Below are positions 24,902 to 34,997 of a stretch of DNA of 64,000 nucleotides, piece by piece. Source of the stretch: Chryseobacterium lathyri (GTDB lineage: Bacteria; Bacteroidota; Bacteroidia; Flavobacteriales; Weeksellaceae); contig NZ_QNFY01000001.1 of the NCBI RefSeq assembly GCF_003290185.1, positions 372,001 to 436,000 on the forward strand, given 5' to 3'. A model generated the notes under the pieces. It was not told where the DNA came from. It made no database searches and was given only the letters and a program-made list of their open reading frames with translations. Both the position numbers and the translations under genes were made by a program. Position 1 is the stretch's first letter; every line of letters starts with the position of its first letter.

Positions 24902-26428
24902 ATGAATAACAATCAAATGCCCGTCGGAGAGATCCTGGGCGCCTACTTACCTCACATTTCGGGGAATTTTGGAAATATTTTTCATTCTAACAATTACGAT
25001 CATTATCGTTCCGCTGTCGAAGAAACTTTAGACCTTGTAGGAACTTTTCTTCACAGAACCGACAAACCCTTCAGCGGAATAGAAGCCAAAGAAATGAAAG
25101 GCATGGTACAGCAGATAGACCTTAATCAAAAACTGTCTTCGTATCAGGAGCTACTTGAAGAAGTAGATACTATATATGTAAAGCACGCGACTGCTTTTCA
25201 TCTCCCACAATATGTGGCACACCTTAATTGTCCCGTCGTAATTCCCGCTTTGGCAGGAGAAATCCTTGTCAGTGCCATCAATTCTTCACAGGATACTTAC
25301 GACCAGAGTGCCGGAGGAACCTTCATGGAAAGAAAGCTGATCGACTGGACCGCAGAGCAGTTAGGATACAATGCAGAAACCAGCGACGGCGTTTTCACAG
25401 CAGGCGGATCACAGAGCAACCTGATGGGACTTGTGATGATGCGTGACTGCTTTTCCCAGAAGAGATACAACCATAATATTAAGCTGGATGGTCTTCCACA
25501 GGAGGCCGGACATTTCAGAATCTTTGTGTCCGACAAATCTCATTTCAGCAACTTAAAGAACGCCTCTATCATGGGATTAGGCGAAAAATGTATCGTTAAA
25601 GTGCCTACAGATGAAAGATTCTGTATGGACATCGGTTTACTGAAGAAATACATTAAGAGAGAAGAGCAGATGGGAAATATTCCTATCGGAATTGTAGCAA
25701 CGGCCGGAACCACAGACTTCGGAAACGTAGATCCTCTGGATGATATCGCCAATATTGCTGAACAGTACAATATCTGGATGCACGTAGACGCGGCTTACGG
25801 ATGTGCTTTATTATTAAGCGAAAAGTACCGTCATCTTCTGAACGGCATCGAAAGAGCAGATTCTGTGACGATAGATTACCATAAATCTTTCTTCCAGCCG
25901 ATCAGCAGCAGCGCTTTCATCGTTAAAAACAAAAGGGAATTAAGAATCCTGAAACACCATGCAGACTATCTGAATCCTGTGGAAATGGATGAAGAGGAAA
26001 TTCCTGCACAGATCAACAAATCCATTATCCAGAGTACCCGTAGATTCGATGCGCTGAAACTGTGGTTTACTTTAAGAATGATGGGCAAAGAACAGCTCGC
26101 AGAATATACAGACACGGTGATAGATCTTACCAAAGATGTAGCATCAATGATCACTGAAAATCCTCATTTCGAACTGCTTTCCGATACGGATTTAAGCGTT
26201 TTGGTTTTCCGTTATATCAGACCTGATATTGAAGACCTGAATGCTTTGAACCAGCATATCAAAATGAAGCTTTTCTACAGCGGGGAAATTCTGGTGGCAA
26301 GTACCAAAGTAGATGGGAATTTCTACCTGAAGTTTACGTTCCTGAACCCGATCACTACGACAGAAGATGTTCACCAAATTTTAAATACAATCAAATCGCA
26401 TGGAGAAGACTTTGATACAGCAAACTAA
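24902..26428 (+). CDS. PLP-dependent (hydroxy)lysine decarboxylase of siderophore pathway
   Basis: This 508-residue enzyme is a group II PLP decarboxylase (diaminobutyrate/lysine decarboxylase, DesA-like). Visible motifs are 'GVFTAGGSQSNLMGL' (163-177), the PLP-ring aspartate in H294-V-D296-A-A-Y-G, and the Schiff-base lysine K328 in 'SVTIDYHKSFFQP'. It is the first gene of the rightward operon and overlaps the next gene by 29 nt. In this context it would turn lysine or 4-hydroxylysine into cadaverine or 3-hydroxycadaverine, the diamine backbone. Substrate preference cannot be read from sequence. Confidence 0.85.
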   Translation: MNNNQMPVGEILGAYLPHISGNFGNIFHSNNYDHYRSAVEETLDLVGTFLHRTDKPFSGIEAKEMKGMVQQIDLNQKLSSYQELLEEVDTIYVKHATAFHLPQYVAHLNCPVVIPALAGEILVSAINSSQDTYDQSAGGTFMERKLIDWTAEQLGYNAETSDGVFTAGGSQSNLMGLVMMRDCFSQKRYNHNIKLDGLPQEAGHFRIFVSDKSHFSNLKNASIMGLGEKCIVKVPTDERFCMDIGLLKKYIKREEQMGNIPIGIVATAGTTDFGNVDPLDDIANIAEQYNIWMHVDAAYGCALLLSEKYRHLLNGIERADSVTIDYHKSFFQPISSSAFIVKNKRELRILKHHADYLNPVEMDEEEIPAQINKSIIQSTRRFDALKLWFTLRMMGKEQLAEYTDTVIDLTKDVASMITENPHFELLSDTDLSVLVFRYIRPDIEDLNALNQHIKMKLFYSGEILVASTKVDGNFYLKFTFLNPITTTEDVHQILNTIKSHGEDFDTAN

Positions 26429-28826
26429 GCTTACGGAAAAAGCACAGGAAATCACGATCAGAATCCTGCTAAACGGAATGCTTCGTGAGCTTGGAAACGG
26501 AAAGTTCTATCAGGGAGTTCCGAAATACGATATCCTTACGGCTCAGGCACTGGAAAACAGTACCTATCCGCTTCATATAAGATTTGAATTAAAGAAAAGC
26601 GACATCTTTTTATTTGCTCCGGTTTCTTACCGTTCTGAAAGCACTTTCCACAACTATGGATTGCCTTTATGGGTGGTTGATCATAAAAATCAGAAGGTTT
26701 TTGAACCGGATGTTGATCAGCTTACCGAACTGGTATACCGCGAACTTTCTGAGCAATTCAGTGAAAAAGGTCTTGAATTATTTACGAAAAGAATTCACAG
26801 CAGCTTAAGAAATCTGGAAATGATCATGGAGGAAGGTTTACAGGATCAAGATGCTCTAACGTATTCTTTCCTGGAATCTGAACAGCAGCTTCCTGTAGGA
26901 CATAATCTTCACCCTTTCACAAAAGCGAGAATGGGATTCTCCAGAGAAGAGCAGCTTCTGTATGGTCCGGAATTCAATAAAGGCATTCAGCTGGAGTATT
27001 TCCTGGTGCACAAAAGCTGTGTTCAGGAGCAGTCGGTTTTGGAGCAGCCTTACAACGAATTTCTGAAAAGCATCGTTTCATTACCGGAAGATCTTGAAGC
27101 GAAATACCTTAACGAGGGTGAAAAACTTTCTGATTTTTATACGGTTCCGTGTCATCCTTGGGAAGCTACTTACCTTTTGTCTATCGAAGAAGGAGCGAAA
27201 ATGATCAAAGACCGTACTCTGATCCATATCGGAGCTTTTGGGGAAGAATTTTATTCAACCTCTTCCATCAGAAGTATGTACAGTCCTCATATTCCGTGGA
27301 TGCCTAAGTTTTCTTTACAGGTTCTTCTAACAGGATCGATAAGGATCAATACGGAGAAAGATCTGAAAAGAGGCTATGCATCGGCTTTATGGAGAAAACA
27401 TGCAGGAGCAGCATTTGAAAAGAATTTTAATCAGTTCAAACTGCTTTTGGAACCTGTAACATTAGGGGTTTATCATCAGGATAAAAATATTGAAAGCCTA
27501 AATCTTCTGATCCGCGAAAATCCGTTCCAGCCTGAAGATAAAATCCTTCTTTTAGCAAGATTATGTCAGGACGAACCTGCAGACGGACAGAATTTTATTC
27601 AAAAGTTCTTTACAGATGTTTCTGAGAAACTGGGAACCAGTCCGGAAGAATCGGTGACCATTTGGTTTGCAAAATATATTCACTTACTGATTGCTCCTTT
27701 AAACCATTTATACGGCCAATACGGCATGGCTCCTGAAGCACATCAACAGAATCTTTTAATCCAACTGGATGATCAGTTGCTTCCGACGACTCTTTTTGTA
27801 AGAGATGCACAGGGCTATTTATTAAGAGAAAGTGCAAGAGATCAGTACACTGAACTTTCAAAACAATATCCTGAAATTGAAGACCTTTTCATCAGGAATG
27901 AGCGTCTTTTAGATATTATCTCTTACCATGTTTTAGTGAGTAATCTTTCAGCACTTATCGCTTCATTAGGAAAGACAGGATGGGTGAAAGAGAGAACTCT
28001 GATCAATATCCTGCATAGCGAATTTGAACAGGTTCATCAGGAAATACCTTCAGACTTTACCCGCTATGCACTTGAAAACCGTCATTGGGGAACAAAAACC
28101 AATTTTAAGGCGGTTGCCAATGAAATCGATGGAATCACCAGTGCAGCAGCCATTTCTTACGCCAAAGTTCCGAATCTTCTTCATTATCATTATTTCTCAG
28201 ATCAGCTGATCCATCCGAAAGGAAAAGAAGCTTTTTTCAAGCGTTATTTCCAGAAAGATGATGTCACGGTTACGATGAGACCTGTTGACCTTGATATTGA
28301 CCTTGAAATGCTTCATGAGTGGTTTAACCGTGAACATGCGATCAAAATCTGGCAGATGAACTGGCCGATTAACGAGCTGGAAACCTATTACCGTCTGATG
28401 CTTCCGGGTGATGAAGCGCACAGCTACATCGTGATGAGTAACGGCGAACCTACATGCAATATTGAGGTTTACTGGCCGTGCAGAGATATTGTCGGTGATT
28501 ACTATGATGTACTGCCTACCGATTACGGAACCCATCAATTTATCGCACCTACAGATCCGAAGAAGAAATACGTTTCTCCTTCCACACAGTCTATGGTAGA
28601 TTATGTATTTGCCCAGCCTGAAGTTGGAAAAATGGTAGGAGAAGGCTCGGTAGATTCTCTGGCGTCTATGATGAACAAGGCTCATGTCGGGTTCAAAGTA
28701 GATAAAGTCATTGAAATGCCTCATAAAAAAGCCAACCTTAATTTCTGCTACAGAGAATGGTACTGGGAAAAATTCCCGCAAAACAAAGATGTAGAATTCA
28801 CCGTAAAAATCACTGAACATGAATAG
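26400..28826 (+). CDS. Fusion of IucA/IucC siderophore synthetase and GNAT N-acyltransferase
   Basis: Residues ~130-600 form an NIS synthetase: 'VGHNLHPFTKARMGF' (166-180) is the ATP-binding GHxxHPxxKxRxG motif, 'PCHPWEATYLLS' (about 253-264) the HPW motif, followed by the FhuF-like C-terminal part. Residues ~620-808 are an IucB/AlcB-type acyltransferase ('VTMRPVDLDIDLEMLHEWFN', later 'LNFCYREWYWEKF'). The fused protein could both acylate an N-hydroxy diamine and condense it with a carboxylate such as citrate. It overlaps both neighbours (29 and 8 nt). Separate genes do these steps in aerobactin. Confidence 0.9.
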   Translation: MEKTLIQQTKLTEKAQEITIRILLNGMLRELGNGKFYQGVPKYDILTAQALENSTYPLHIRFELKKSDIFLFAPVSYRSESTFHNYGLPLWVVDHKNQKVFEPDVDQLTELVYRELSEQFSEKGLELFTKRIHSSLRNLEMIMEEGLQDQDALTYSFLESEQQLPVGHNLHPFTKARMGFSREEQLLYGPEFNKGIQLEYFLVHKSCVQEQSVLEQPYNEFLKSIVSLPEDLEAKYLNEGEKLSDFYTVPCHPWEATYLLSIEEGAKMIKDRTLIHIGAFGEEFYSTSSIRSMYSPHIPWMPKFSLQVLLTGSIRINTEKDLKRGYASALWRKHAGAAFEKNFNQFKLLLEPVTLGVYHQDKNIESLNLLIRENPFQPEDKILLLARLCQDEPADGQNFIQKFFTDVSEKLGTSPEESVTIWFAKYIHLLIAPLNHLYGQYGMAPEAHQQNLLIQLDDQLLPTTLFVRDAQGYLLRESARDQYTELSKQYPEIEDLFIRNERLLDIISYHVLVSNLSALIASLGKTGWVKERTLINILHSEFEQVHQEIPSDFTRYALENRHWGTKTNFKAVANEIDGITSAAAISYAKVPNLLHYHYFSDQLIHPKGKEAFFKRYFQKDDVTVTMRPVDLDIDLEMLHEWFNREHAIKIWQMNWPINELETYYRLMLPGDEAHSYIVMSNGEPTCNIEVYWPCRDIVGDYYDVLPTDYGTHQFIAPTDPKKKYVSPSTQSMVDYVFAQPEVGKMVGEGSVDSLASMMNKAHVGFKVDKVIEMPHKKANLNFCYREWYWEKFPQNKDVEFTVKITEHE

Positions 28827-30135
28827 CAACACGATATATAACGTGATCGGAATAGGTATTGGTCCTTTTAATTTAGGGCTTGCCGCTTTATCCAATTCGA
28901 TTTCTGAATTAAAAACACTTTTCCTTGACCAGAGAGACGGTTTCGACTGGCATCCGGGATTGATGATCGACCACGTAACACTACAGACGCCTTTTCTATG
29001 CGACTGTGTATCCATGGCAGATCCTACGAATCCTTTAAGCCTTCTGAACTATCTGAAAGAAACGAACAGGCTGTACAAATTCTTTATCAGGGAAGATTTT
29101 TTCATTCCGCGTAAAGAATATAACCGTTACTGCCAATGGGTAGTGAGCCAGCTTCCACAGTGCCGTTTTTCAACACAGGTGGTTGATATTGTGTATGAAG
29201 ACGGGATGTATTTAATCACAACCATTCATACCAAAACTAAGGAAACAGAGGTTTTCAGAACAGAAAGACTGATCCTGGGAACAGGCACACAGCCTCACAT
29301 TCCTTCGTTTATTCCTAAAGAGGATTCCCGTATTCTTCATACAAGCTCTTATCTGTACCGTAAGGAAGAACTTTTAGCCCAGGGTAAAAAAATTGCCGTG
29401 ATCGGTTCAGGACAGAGTGCTGCAGAGGTTTTCTATGATTTGTTACAAAGCCGTAATGAAAATACCCAATTGGGCTGGTATTCACGACCGGATCGTTTCT
29501 TTCCGATGGAGTATTCAAAGCTGACGCTGGAGTTGACTTCTCCTGATTATGTGGATTATTTCTACAGCAGGGACGAAGCGGCAAGAAAATCAATATTAAG
29601 CAAGCAGCAGGCCCAGTTCAAAGGAATCAATTACGACCTCATCAACCAGATCTATGATTTCATCTACGACCTGAATATTGATAATGCTGATCCAAAGCTG
29701 ACCATCATTCCAAATAGCCAGTTGGATAGAGTAGATAACAGCAATCCGGATCATTTAACCCTTGAATTCACCCAACTGGAGCAGGAAGTTCCTTACGAAC
29801 AGGAAGCTGATTATCTGGTGGTAGGAACAGGGTACCGTTACCATGAGCCTGCCTTCCTGAAGAATATCCAGGACAGAATTAAAAGAGATTCAGGCGGATT
29901 GTTTGCCGTAAACAGGAATTATTCTATAGACCATAACGGAGGTGAAATTTATGTGCTTCACGCAGAAGTACACACCCACAGCTACATTTCTACCGATCTT
30001 GGAATGGCGGCCTACCGTAATTCCTATATCATCAATGACATTTTGGGAAGAGAACATTATAAAATCGAAAAGAAAATTGCTTTCCAGGATTTTGATGTAG
30101 AGAAACACGCTGCTGTATCAACTGTCAAAATATAA
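28819..30135 (+). CDS. Flavin N-hydroxylase (IucD/PvdA family)
   Basis: This 438-residue enzyme has the FAD motif 'VIGIGIGPFNLGLAAL' (5-20), the NADPH motif 'IAVIGSGQSAAEVFYDLL' (about 191-208) and the C-terminal 'DYLVVGTGYRYHEPAFL' of the lysine/ornithine N-monooxygenases. In this operon, after a diamine-forming decarboxylase, the probable substrate is cadaverine or hydroxycadaverine, as for DesB, giving the hydroxylamine that is then acylated to a hydroxamate. It overlaps the synthetase fusion by 8 nt and precedes the second synthetase by 7 nt. Confidence 0.9.
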   Translation: MNSNTIYNVIGIGIGPFNLGLAALSNSISELKTLFLDQRDGFDWHPGLMIDHVTLQTPFLCDCVSMADPTNPLSLLNYLKETNRLYKFFIREDFFIPRKEYNRYCQWVVSQLPQCRFSTQVVDIVYEDGMYLITTIHTKTKETEVFRTERLILGTGTQPHIPSFIPKEDSRILHTSSYLYRKEELLAQGKKIAVIGSGQSAAEVFYDLLQSRNENTQLGWYSRPDRFFPMEYSKLTLELTSPDYVDYFYSRDEAARKSILSKQQAQFKGINYDLINQIYDFIYDLNIDNADPKLTIIPNSQLDRVDNSNPDHLTLEFTQLEQEVPYEQEADYLVVGTGYRYHEPAFLKNIQDRIKRDSGGLFAVNRNYSIDHNGGEIYVLHAEVHTHSYISTDLGMAAYRNSYIINDILGREHYKIEKKIAFQDFDVEKHAAVSTVKI

Positions 30136-30142
30136 CAGAACA

Positions 30143-31957
30143 ATGAACACCAACTTGAAAAATAATACAATCAGCCAGGAAATCTGGCTCCAGGCCAACA
30201 GAGGCCTTATGGCCAAGACGATTGCAGAATTAATGCATGAAGAACGGTTAAAACCTGTTGCCCTTTCACAGGACGAAGCTGGATTTACAGTCTTCAAACT
30301 GGAAACCGGGATTGAAACTATAGAATACATTTTCCGCGGGCAGGAAAGAATGATGGATTACTGGCACATTGATACGCAAAGTATCGTGAAAATAGAGAAT
30401 GGCGTACCCACCTCAGCGCTGAATATTCCCCAGTTCTTCCTTGAAATGCAGACCGTATTCGATCTGGATGCCAATACGCTGGCGAGATATACCGAAGAAT
30501 TGCTGCATACGTTATACTGTGACGCATTAATTTTATCGAGAGGCATTATGTCTTCAAAAGAGCTCGCTTCCAGTAATTACCAGACCGTAGAGCATCAGAT
30601 GACAGGCCATCCTTGGGTGATCGTTAACAAAAGCAGGTTAGGATTTTCTCCTACCGATCTTGAAACGTTTGCTCCGGAAGCGGGAGAGAATTTAAAAGTG
30701 TTGTGGCTGGCTGCTCATAAGGACAGATCAGCGTTCCAGTCGCTGGAACACATAGATCAGGAAGGATTTTACCGTTCTGAAATTGGAGACGAATTGTATC
30801 AGGTATTTCAACAAAGGTTGATTGATTCCGGAAAATCTCCCGAGGATTATAATTTAATTCCCGTGCATCCATGGCAGTGGGAATATAAGCTGAAAATTCA
30901 CTTTGCAGGTGATATCGCATCTGATATTCTGATACTCTTAGGAGAAGGAAATGATATCTACAGCCCGCAGCAGAGCATCAGAACTTTATTCAATACAGAT
31001 CATCCTGAAAAAAGATACTTGAAAACTGCTGTTTCTATTTTAAGTACAGGAAATATCAGGGGACTGTCGCCTAAGCAGATGAAAATTGCCCCTTCCATTA
31101 CAGATTGGGTGAAAGGATTGATCAAAGGCGATACTTATCTTGAAACAAAAGGAACCATATTTTTAGGAGAAGAAGCTTCTATTGCTTATCTGCATCCTCA
31201 ATACAGTGCAATTGCCGGTGTTCCTTATCAGTATAACGAATTTCTTGGAGCTTTATGGCGCGAAAGTGCTTCCAATTATTTACAGGAAGACGAAGAAATG
31301 TTTACTATGGCTTCCCTGCTTTTTGTAGATCAGAATGGAATTCCATTGGTACAGGCTTTTGCAGAGCAGGCAGGAATCAGTATTCAGCAGTGGATTACAG
31401 ATTATCTGGATGCTTATCTTACGCCGTTACTTCACATTTATTACACCCATTCTCTTTGTGTAACACCTCACGGAGAAAACATCATGGTGGTATTAAAAAA
31501 CGGAGTGCCACAGAGAATTGTCATCAAAGATTTTGTGGATGATATTGTCCTGACGACAGAAGCAAGGGAGAAACTTCCTGATCATCTGGCAGACGGACTG
31601 ATCCAGTCTTCCAACAAGGAAAACGTTCCGTTGTCTATTCTCTTGGGTGTTTTTGATGCGTTCTTCAGATATTTATCCAATATTCTGCATACCCATTCCA
31701 ATTTTCAGGAAGAAACCTTCTGGACGCTTGTTCACGACTGTATAGAGAACTACAAAAACCATAATCCTCATCTGAATGAGCGGTATGAAAAATATGACCT
31801 GTATGTTCCTACATTCAAAAGGTTCTACATCAACAGTCTTCGTTTGAAAAACAATGGCTACAGTGAAAATAAAGCATTTGCTATTCCAAAGAAAGACGGT
31901 GCACTGCCGAATCCTTTGTATCAGATTGCGAATAAAAACTCTGTAGCGACGGTATGA
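30143..31957 (+). CDS. IucA/IucC-family siderophore synthetase
   Basis: This 604-residue NIS synthetase has 'GHPWVIVNKSRLGFSPTDLE' (about 153-172, the ATP-binding motif), 'NLIPVHPWQWEYKL' (about 238-251), 'QQSIRTLFNT' and a C-terminal FhuF-like region with 'CVTPHGENIMVVLKNG'. The length matches AlcC/IucC. Together with the fusion synthetase at 26400 it supplies two condensations, as expected for a citrate core bearing two amine arms. Its stop overlaps the MATE gene start by 4 nt. Confidence 0.9.
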   Translation: MNTNLKNNTISQEIWLQANRGLMAKTIAELMHEERLKPVALSQDEAGFTVFKLETGIETIEYIFRGQERMMDYWHIDTQSIVKIENGVPTSALNIPQFFLEMQTVFDLDANTLARYTEELLHTLYCDALILSRGIMSSKELASSNYQTVEHQMTGHPWVIVNKSRLGFSPTDLETFAPEAGENLKVLWLAAHKDRSAFQSLEHIDQEGFYRSEIGDELYQVFQQRLIDSGKSPEDYNLIPVHPWQWEYKLKIHFAGDIASDILILLGEGNDIYSPQQSIRTLFNTDHPEKRYLKTAVSILSTGNIRGLSPKQMKIAPSITDWVKGLIKGDTYLETKGTIFLGEEASIAYLHPQYSAIAGVPYQYNEFLGALWRESASNYLQEDEEMFTMASLLFVDQNGIPLVQAFAEQAGISIQQWITDYLDAYLTPLLHIYYTHSLCVTPHGENIMVVLKNGVPQRIVIKDFVDDIVLTTEAREKLPDHLADGLIQSSNKENVPLSILLGVFDAFFRYLSNILHTHSNFQEETFWTLVHDCIENYKNHNPHLNERYEKYDLYVPTFKRFYINSLRLKNNGYSENKAFAIPKKDGALPNPLYQIANKNSVATV

Positions 31958-33357
31958 GAAAGTTTCTGCATCTTGTAAAAGAAGGCTCTGTATTTGCGTA
32001 CGGAGCTTTAGCGGGAAAAAAAGTAGAACTTACCTCAGGGAGCATCAACCGTTCTATCTTCAGCCTTGCCATTCCTATGGTGATGGAGCTCGTGATGGAA
32101 TCTGTTTTTGTCAGTATCAATCTTTTAATCATTGCAAGATTAGGAGATAAAGTCTTGGGCTTGGTGGGAATTGCAGATAACTATATCAATTTTGCCAATG
32201 CGATTGCTATTGGTTTGGGTATCGCTGCTGCAACACTTACGGCCAGGAGAGCCGGAGAAAAAGATCAGGAAGGTATGAGCCGGACTGCACATTATATCAT
32301 ATTGCTGGCCTCTGCTTTTGCATTACTGATTGGCGGTCTGTCATTCCTTTTTGCGGGTGAGATTATCAGTTTCCTTGGATTCAATACGGGGATTGTAGAT
32401 AACGGACTCCCTTTTTCCAAACTGGTCTTTCTGAGTATTGGTCTGGTGATTTTGCGTCTGTCTATCAATGGTCTTTTCAGGGGAGCCGGTGATGCGGATC
32501 TGGCGATGAAGTCGCTTTGGCTTTGTCACATCTCCAGTATGGTTTTTGCCGTGATTCTTGTGTTCGGACTTGGTTTTATTCCCGCTTACGGATTAATGGG
32601 ACTGGCTTATGCTACCATATTATCCCGGTTACTGGCGGTTTTATATCAGTTCTTTATTCTTCTTACATGCAAAACCAGTGTGAATCTCCTAGTGAAATTT
32701 CATCTCGATCTGCCTTTAATTAAGAAAATCCTGAAAATTACTTTTGGCGGGCTGGTACAGTATATTATTCCTGCTTCAAGCTGGCTGATCATGGTTAAAA
32801 TCATCGCCACCTTCGGGACTACCGCTCTTGCAGGATACATTATTGCGCAGAGAATTGCTTCTGTGGCGACGATGCCTGCCTGGGGAATAGGAAATGCTGC
32901 GGGTGTTCTTACAGGACAGAATTTAGGAGCCGGAAACCCGGACCGCGCTGAGAAAACGGTATGGAGAGCCGGAGGAATCAATATGACCTATCTGATAGCC
33001 GTCGCTATATTCTGGCAGTTCGCTGCGGAATATGTGGTGACGTTCTTCACCAAAGAAGCTGTGGTAGCCAGATACGCCGTACAGTACATCCATGTGGTGT
33101 CTATGGCTTATCTCTTACTCGGTTTTACAATGGTGATCAGCCGTGCGCTTAATGCGGCTGGTAATATTATGCAGGTAACCCTGCTGTACATGATCATGTT
33201 CTATGTGATTCAGCTTCCTTTGGCTTACCTGCTTGGGGTAAGGCTTCAATGGGAACTGAAAGGAATATTTACGGCTATTGTTTCCTCGGAAATCGTACTG
33301 GCTGTACTGTTCCTCATGATCTTCAAAAATGGTAAATGGAAAACTATAAAAATTTAA
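31954..33357 (+). CDS. MATE-family exporter, probable siderophore efflux
   Basis: This 467-residue inner-membrane protein has twelve hydrophobic helices in two homologous halves, with 'SIFSLAIPMVMELVMESVFVSINLLIIARLG' (about 33-63) typical of MATE helix 1-2. Polytopic multidrug exporters in siderophore operons usually secrete the finished molecule, and the 4-nt overlap with the second synthetase supports this. The first ~30 residues are an extra hydrophilic/weakly hydrophobic extension. Specificity is inferred from position only. Confidence 0.85.
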   Translation: MRKFLHLVKEGSVFAYGALAGKKVELTSGSINRSIFSLAIPMVMELVMESVFVSINLLIIARLGDKVLGLVGIADNYINFANAIAIGLGIAAATLTARRAGEKDQEGMSRTAHYIILLASAFALLIGGLSFLFAGEIISFLGFNTGIVDNGLPFSKLVFLSIGLVILRLSINGLFRGAGDADLAMKSLWLCHISSMVFAVILVFGLGFIPAYGLMGLAYATILSRLLAVLYQFFILLTCKTSVNLLVKFHLDLPLIKKILKITFGGLVQYIIPASSWLIMVKIIATFGTTALAGYIIAQRIASVATMPAWGIGNAAGVLTGQNLGAGNPDRAEKTVWRAGGINMTYLIAVAIFWQFAAEYVVTFFTKEAVVARYAVQYIHVVSMAYLLLGFTMVISRALNAAGNIMQVTLLYMIMFYVIQLPLAYLLGVRLQWELKGIFTAIVSSEIVLAVLFLMIFKNGKWKTIKI

Positions 33358-33358
33358 A

Positions 33359-33604
33359 ATGCACACAACAGACGAATTTTATGAAATTATCGCATCAGCA
33401 ATCGCTGTGAAAAAAGAATTGGTAGACGAAAACCTTACCTATCAGGAAATTCCTGAATGGGATTCCATGTCGCATCTGCTTATTGTAGAAGCGTTGGAGC
33501 AGTTCTACCGTGTCAAGTTTGACTTCAACGACATTCTTGAAATGGGAACCGTCGGGAAGATCCGCGAAAAAATGAAAAAATACGATGTACTCGTAGAAAA
33601 CTAA
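33359..33604 (+). CDS. Acyl carrier protein in the siderophore operon
   Basis: This 81-residue acidic protein has the carrier signature 'EWDSMSHLLIVEALEQFY' with S36 as the phosphopantetheine site (D35-S36-M37). It begins 1 nt after the MATE stop and is followed 4 nt later by an adenylating ligase, so the pair probably loads an acyl group. Aerobactin-type pathways use acyl-CoA and need no carrier, so this is a notable addition: it may present fumarate or another acid to the GNAT domain or a synthetase. Confidence 0.85.
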   Translation: MHTTDEFYEIIASAIAVKKELVDENLTYQEIPEWDSMSHLLIVEALEQFYRVKFDFNDILEMGTVGKIREKMKKYDVLVEN

Positions 33605-33608
33605 GTAT

Positions 33609-34997
33609 ATGAAAATTTTAGAAAATGTAATTGCCAACAAGAACTTGTTGTTTACAGATGCTTCCACCGGTGCTTCCACGCCGGTTGGAACGCTGTATCG
33701 TTCTTTAGGCCTCAATCCTGTAGAAAAAGGATTGATCTTTTTGTACAATGACAACCAGCTGCCGAGCATTGAGGTTCTTCTCAATTTTTACGGAACAACC
33801 CATGCCATTGCTGTTTTGGGACAGAAGCTGCACCCGGAGTTTAAAGAACGTCTGGAAGCAGAGTACCGTCCGAAATATATCTTTGACCCCTCCAGAGATG
33901 AGGTTCAGGGATATTCGTTAAAGGAGTTTTCAGAAACCGTAAAAATCTTTGCTAAGGAAGATTACCAGCCGGAAGTCACGATTCATCCTGATATCAAGAT
34001 CCTTTTAAGTACTTCCGGAACCACCGGAGTTCCAAAACTGGTGAAGCTTTCGGATGAAAACCTTTATCAGAACGCTGTGAGCATCCTTCAATACATGCCT
34101 ATCCTGGAATCTGATGTAGTTCCGCTCAACGTACCGATTAATTTCGTGTACGGTTTTTCTATTTTTACCACCAACTGTATGCGTGCGGGAAGAATAGTCT
34201 GTACGGACAAAGACATCATGCAGAAAGCATTCTGGGACGAAATGGAAGAGTACGGTTACAGCACGTTGGGAGGCGTTCCATATTTGTATGAAAACCTGAA
34301 CAGAATAGGATTCTTCAGAAAAGACAGCACCAGCCTGAGATACATGACCCATACGGGAGGGGTGATCAATGCTGAATTGAGGAAAACCATCTTCAATTAT
34401 TGCCTTGAATTCGATAAACAGTTCTTTGCCCAGTACGGACAAACCGAAGCAGGCGGAAGAATGGCTTATCTTACCACAGATGGACTTCTTGAAGAGGAAA
34501 CATCTATTGGTACTCCTGTACACGGAGGAAGCTTCCAGATCGATCCTGAAACGGATGAATTACTCTTTTTACATTCAAGCATCAGCGGAGGTTATGCCAA
34601 CAAGCTTGAGGATCTGTCTACCTATGAACAGCCTAAGCTTCTTCATACAGGAGATACAGGCAGAAGAGGGCAGAACGGACTGTATTATATCACAGGAAGA
34701 ATCAAACGCATCATGAAGCTTTTCGGGATCCGTCTCAACCTGGATGAGATAGAGTTTATCCTTAAGAATGGACTGGAAGGCAATACAGTGGTTTGTCTGA
34801 ATGGCAATGACAAAAAAATCATTGTTCTGTATGACAACATTAATATTGATCCCCAGACTATTAAAGAAACCATTAAAAATAAGCTGCGCATCAATCCGCA
34901 ATATGTACACACCGAACACATAGAATCATTTCCATTATCACAAAACGGCAAAATCAACTACCCCCTGTTACAAAACTTACAGCATGAAAATATTTAA
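33609..34997 (+). CDS. AMP-forming acyl ligase, partner of the carrier protein
   Basis: This 462-residue member of the ANL superfamily has the P-loop 'ILLSTSGTTGVPKLVKLS' (about 135-152), 'YGQTEAGGRMAYL' (A5 motif), 'LLHTGDTGRRGQNGLYYITGRIKRIMKLFG' (A7-A8) and a C-terminal lysine in 'LSQNGKINYPLL'. It is shorter than typical ligases, mostly in the N-terminal subdomain. It probably activates a carboxylic acid and transfers it to the preceding carrier protein. It overlaps the receptor gene by 14 nt. Confidence 0.85.
   Translation: MKILENVIANKNLLFTDASTGASTPVGTLYRSLGLNPVEKGLIFLYNDNQLPSIEVLLNFYGTTHAIAVLGQKLHPEFKERLEAEYRPKYIFDPSRDEVQGYSLKEFSETVKIFAKEDYQPEVTIHPDIKILLSTSGTTGVPKLVKLSDENLYQNAVSILQYMPILESDVVPLNVPINFVYGFSIFTTNCMRAGRIVCTDKDIMQKAFWDEMEEYGYSTLGGVPYLYENLNRIGFFRKDSTSLRYMTHTGGVINAELRKTIFNYCLEFDKQFFAQYGQTEAGGRMAYLTTDGLLEEETSIGTPVHGGSFQIDPETDELLFLHSSISGGYANKLEDLSTYEQPKLLHTGDTGRRGQNGLYYITGRIKRIMKLFGIRLNLDEIEFILKNGLEGNTVVCLNGNDKKIIVLYDNINIDPQTIKETIKNKLRINPQYVHTEHIESFPLSQNGKINYPLLQNLQHENI

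Noticed and set aside
28197..29015. 272-codon open frame on the minus strand
   Set aside because: It lies wholly opposite the end of the synthetase fusion and start of the N-hydroxylase, both with clear motifs; its translation shows no domain and is typical of an antisense shadow.
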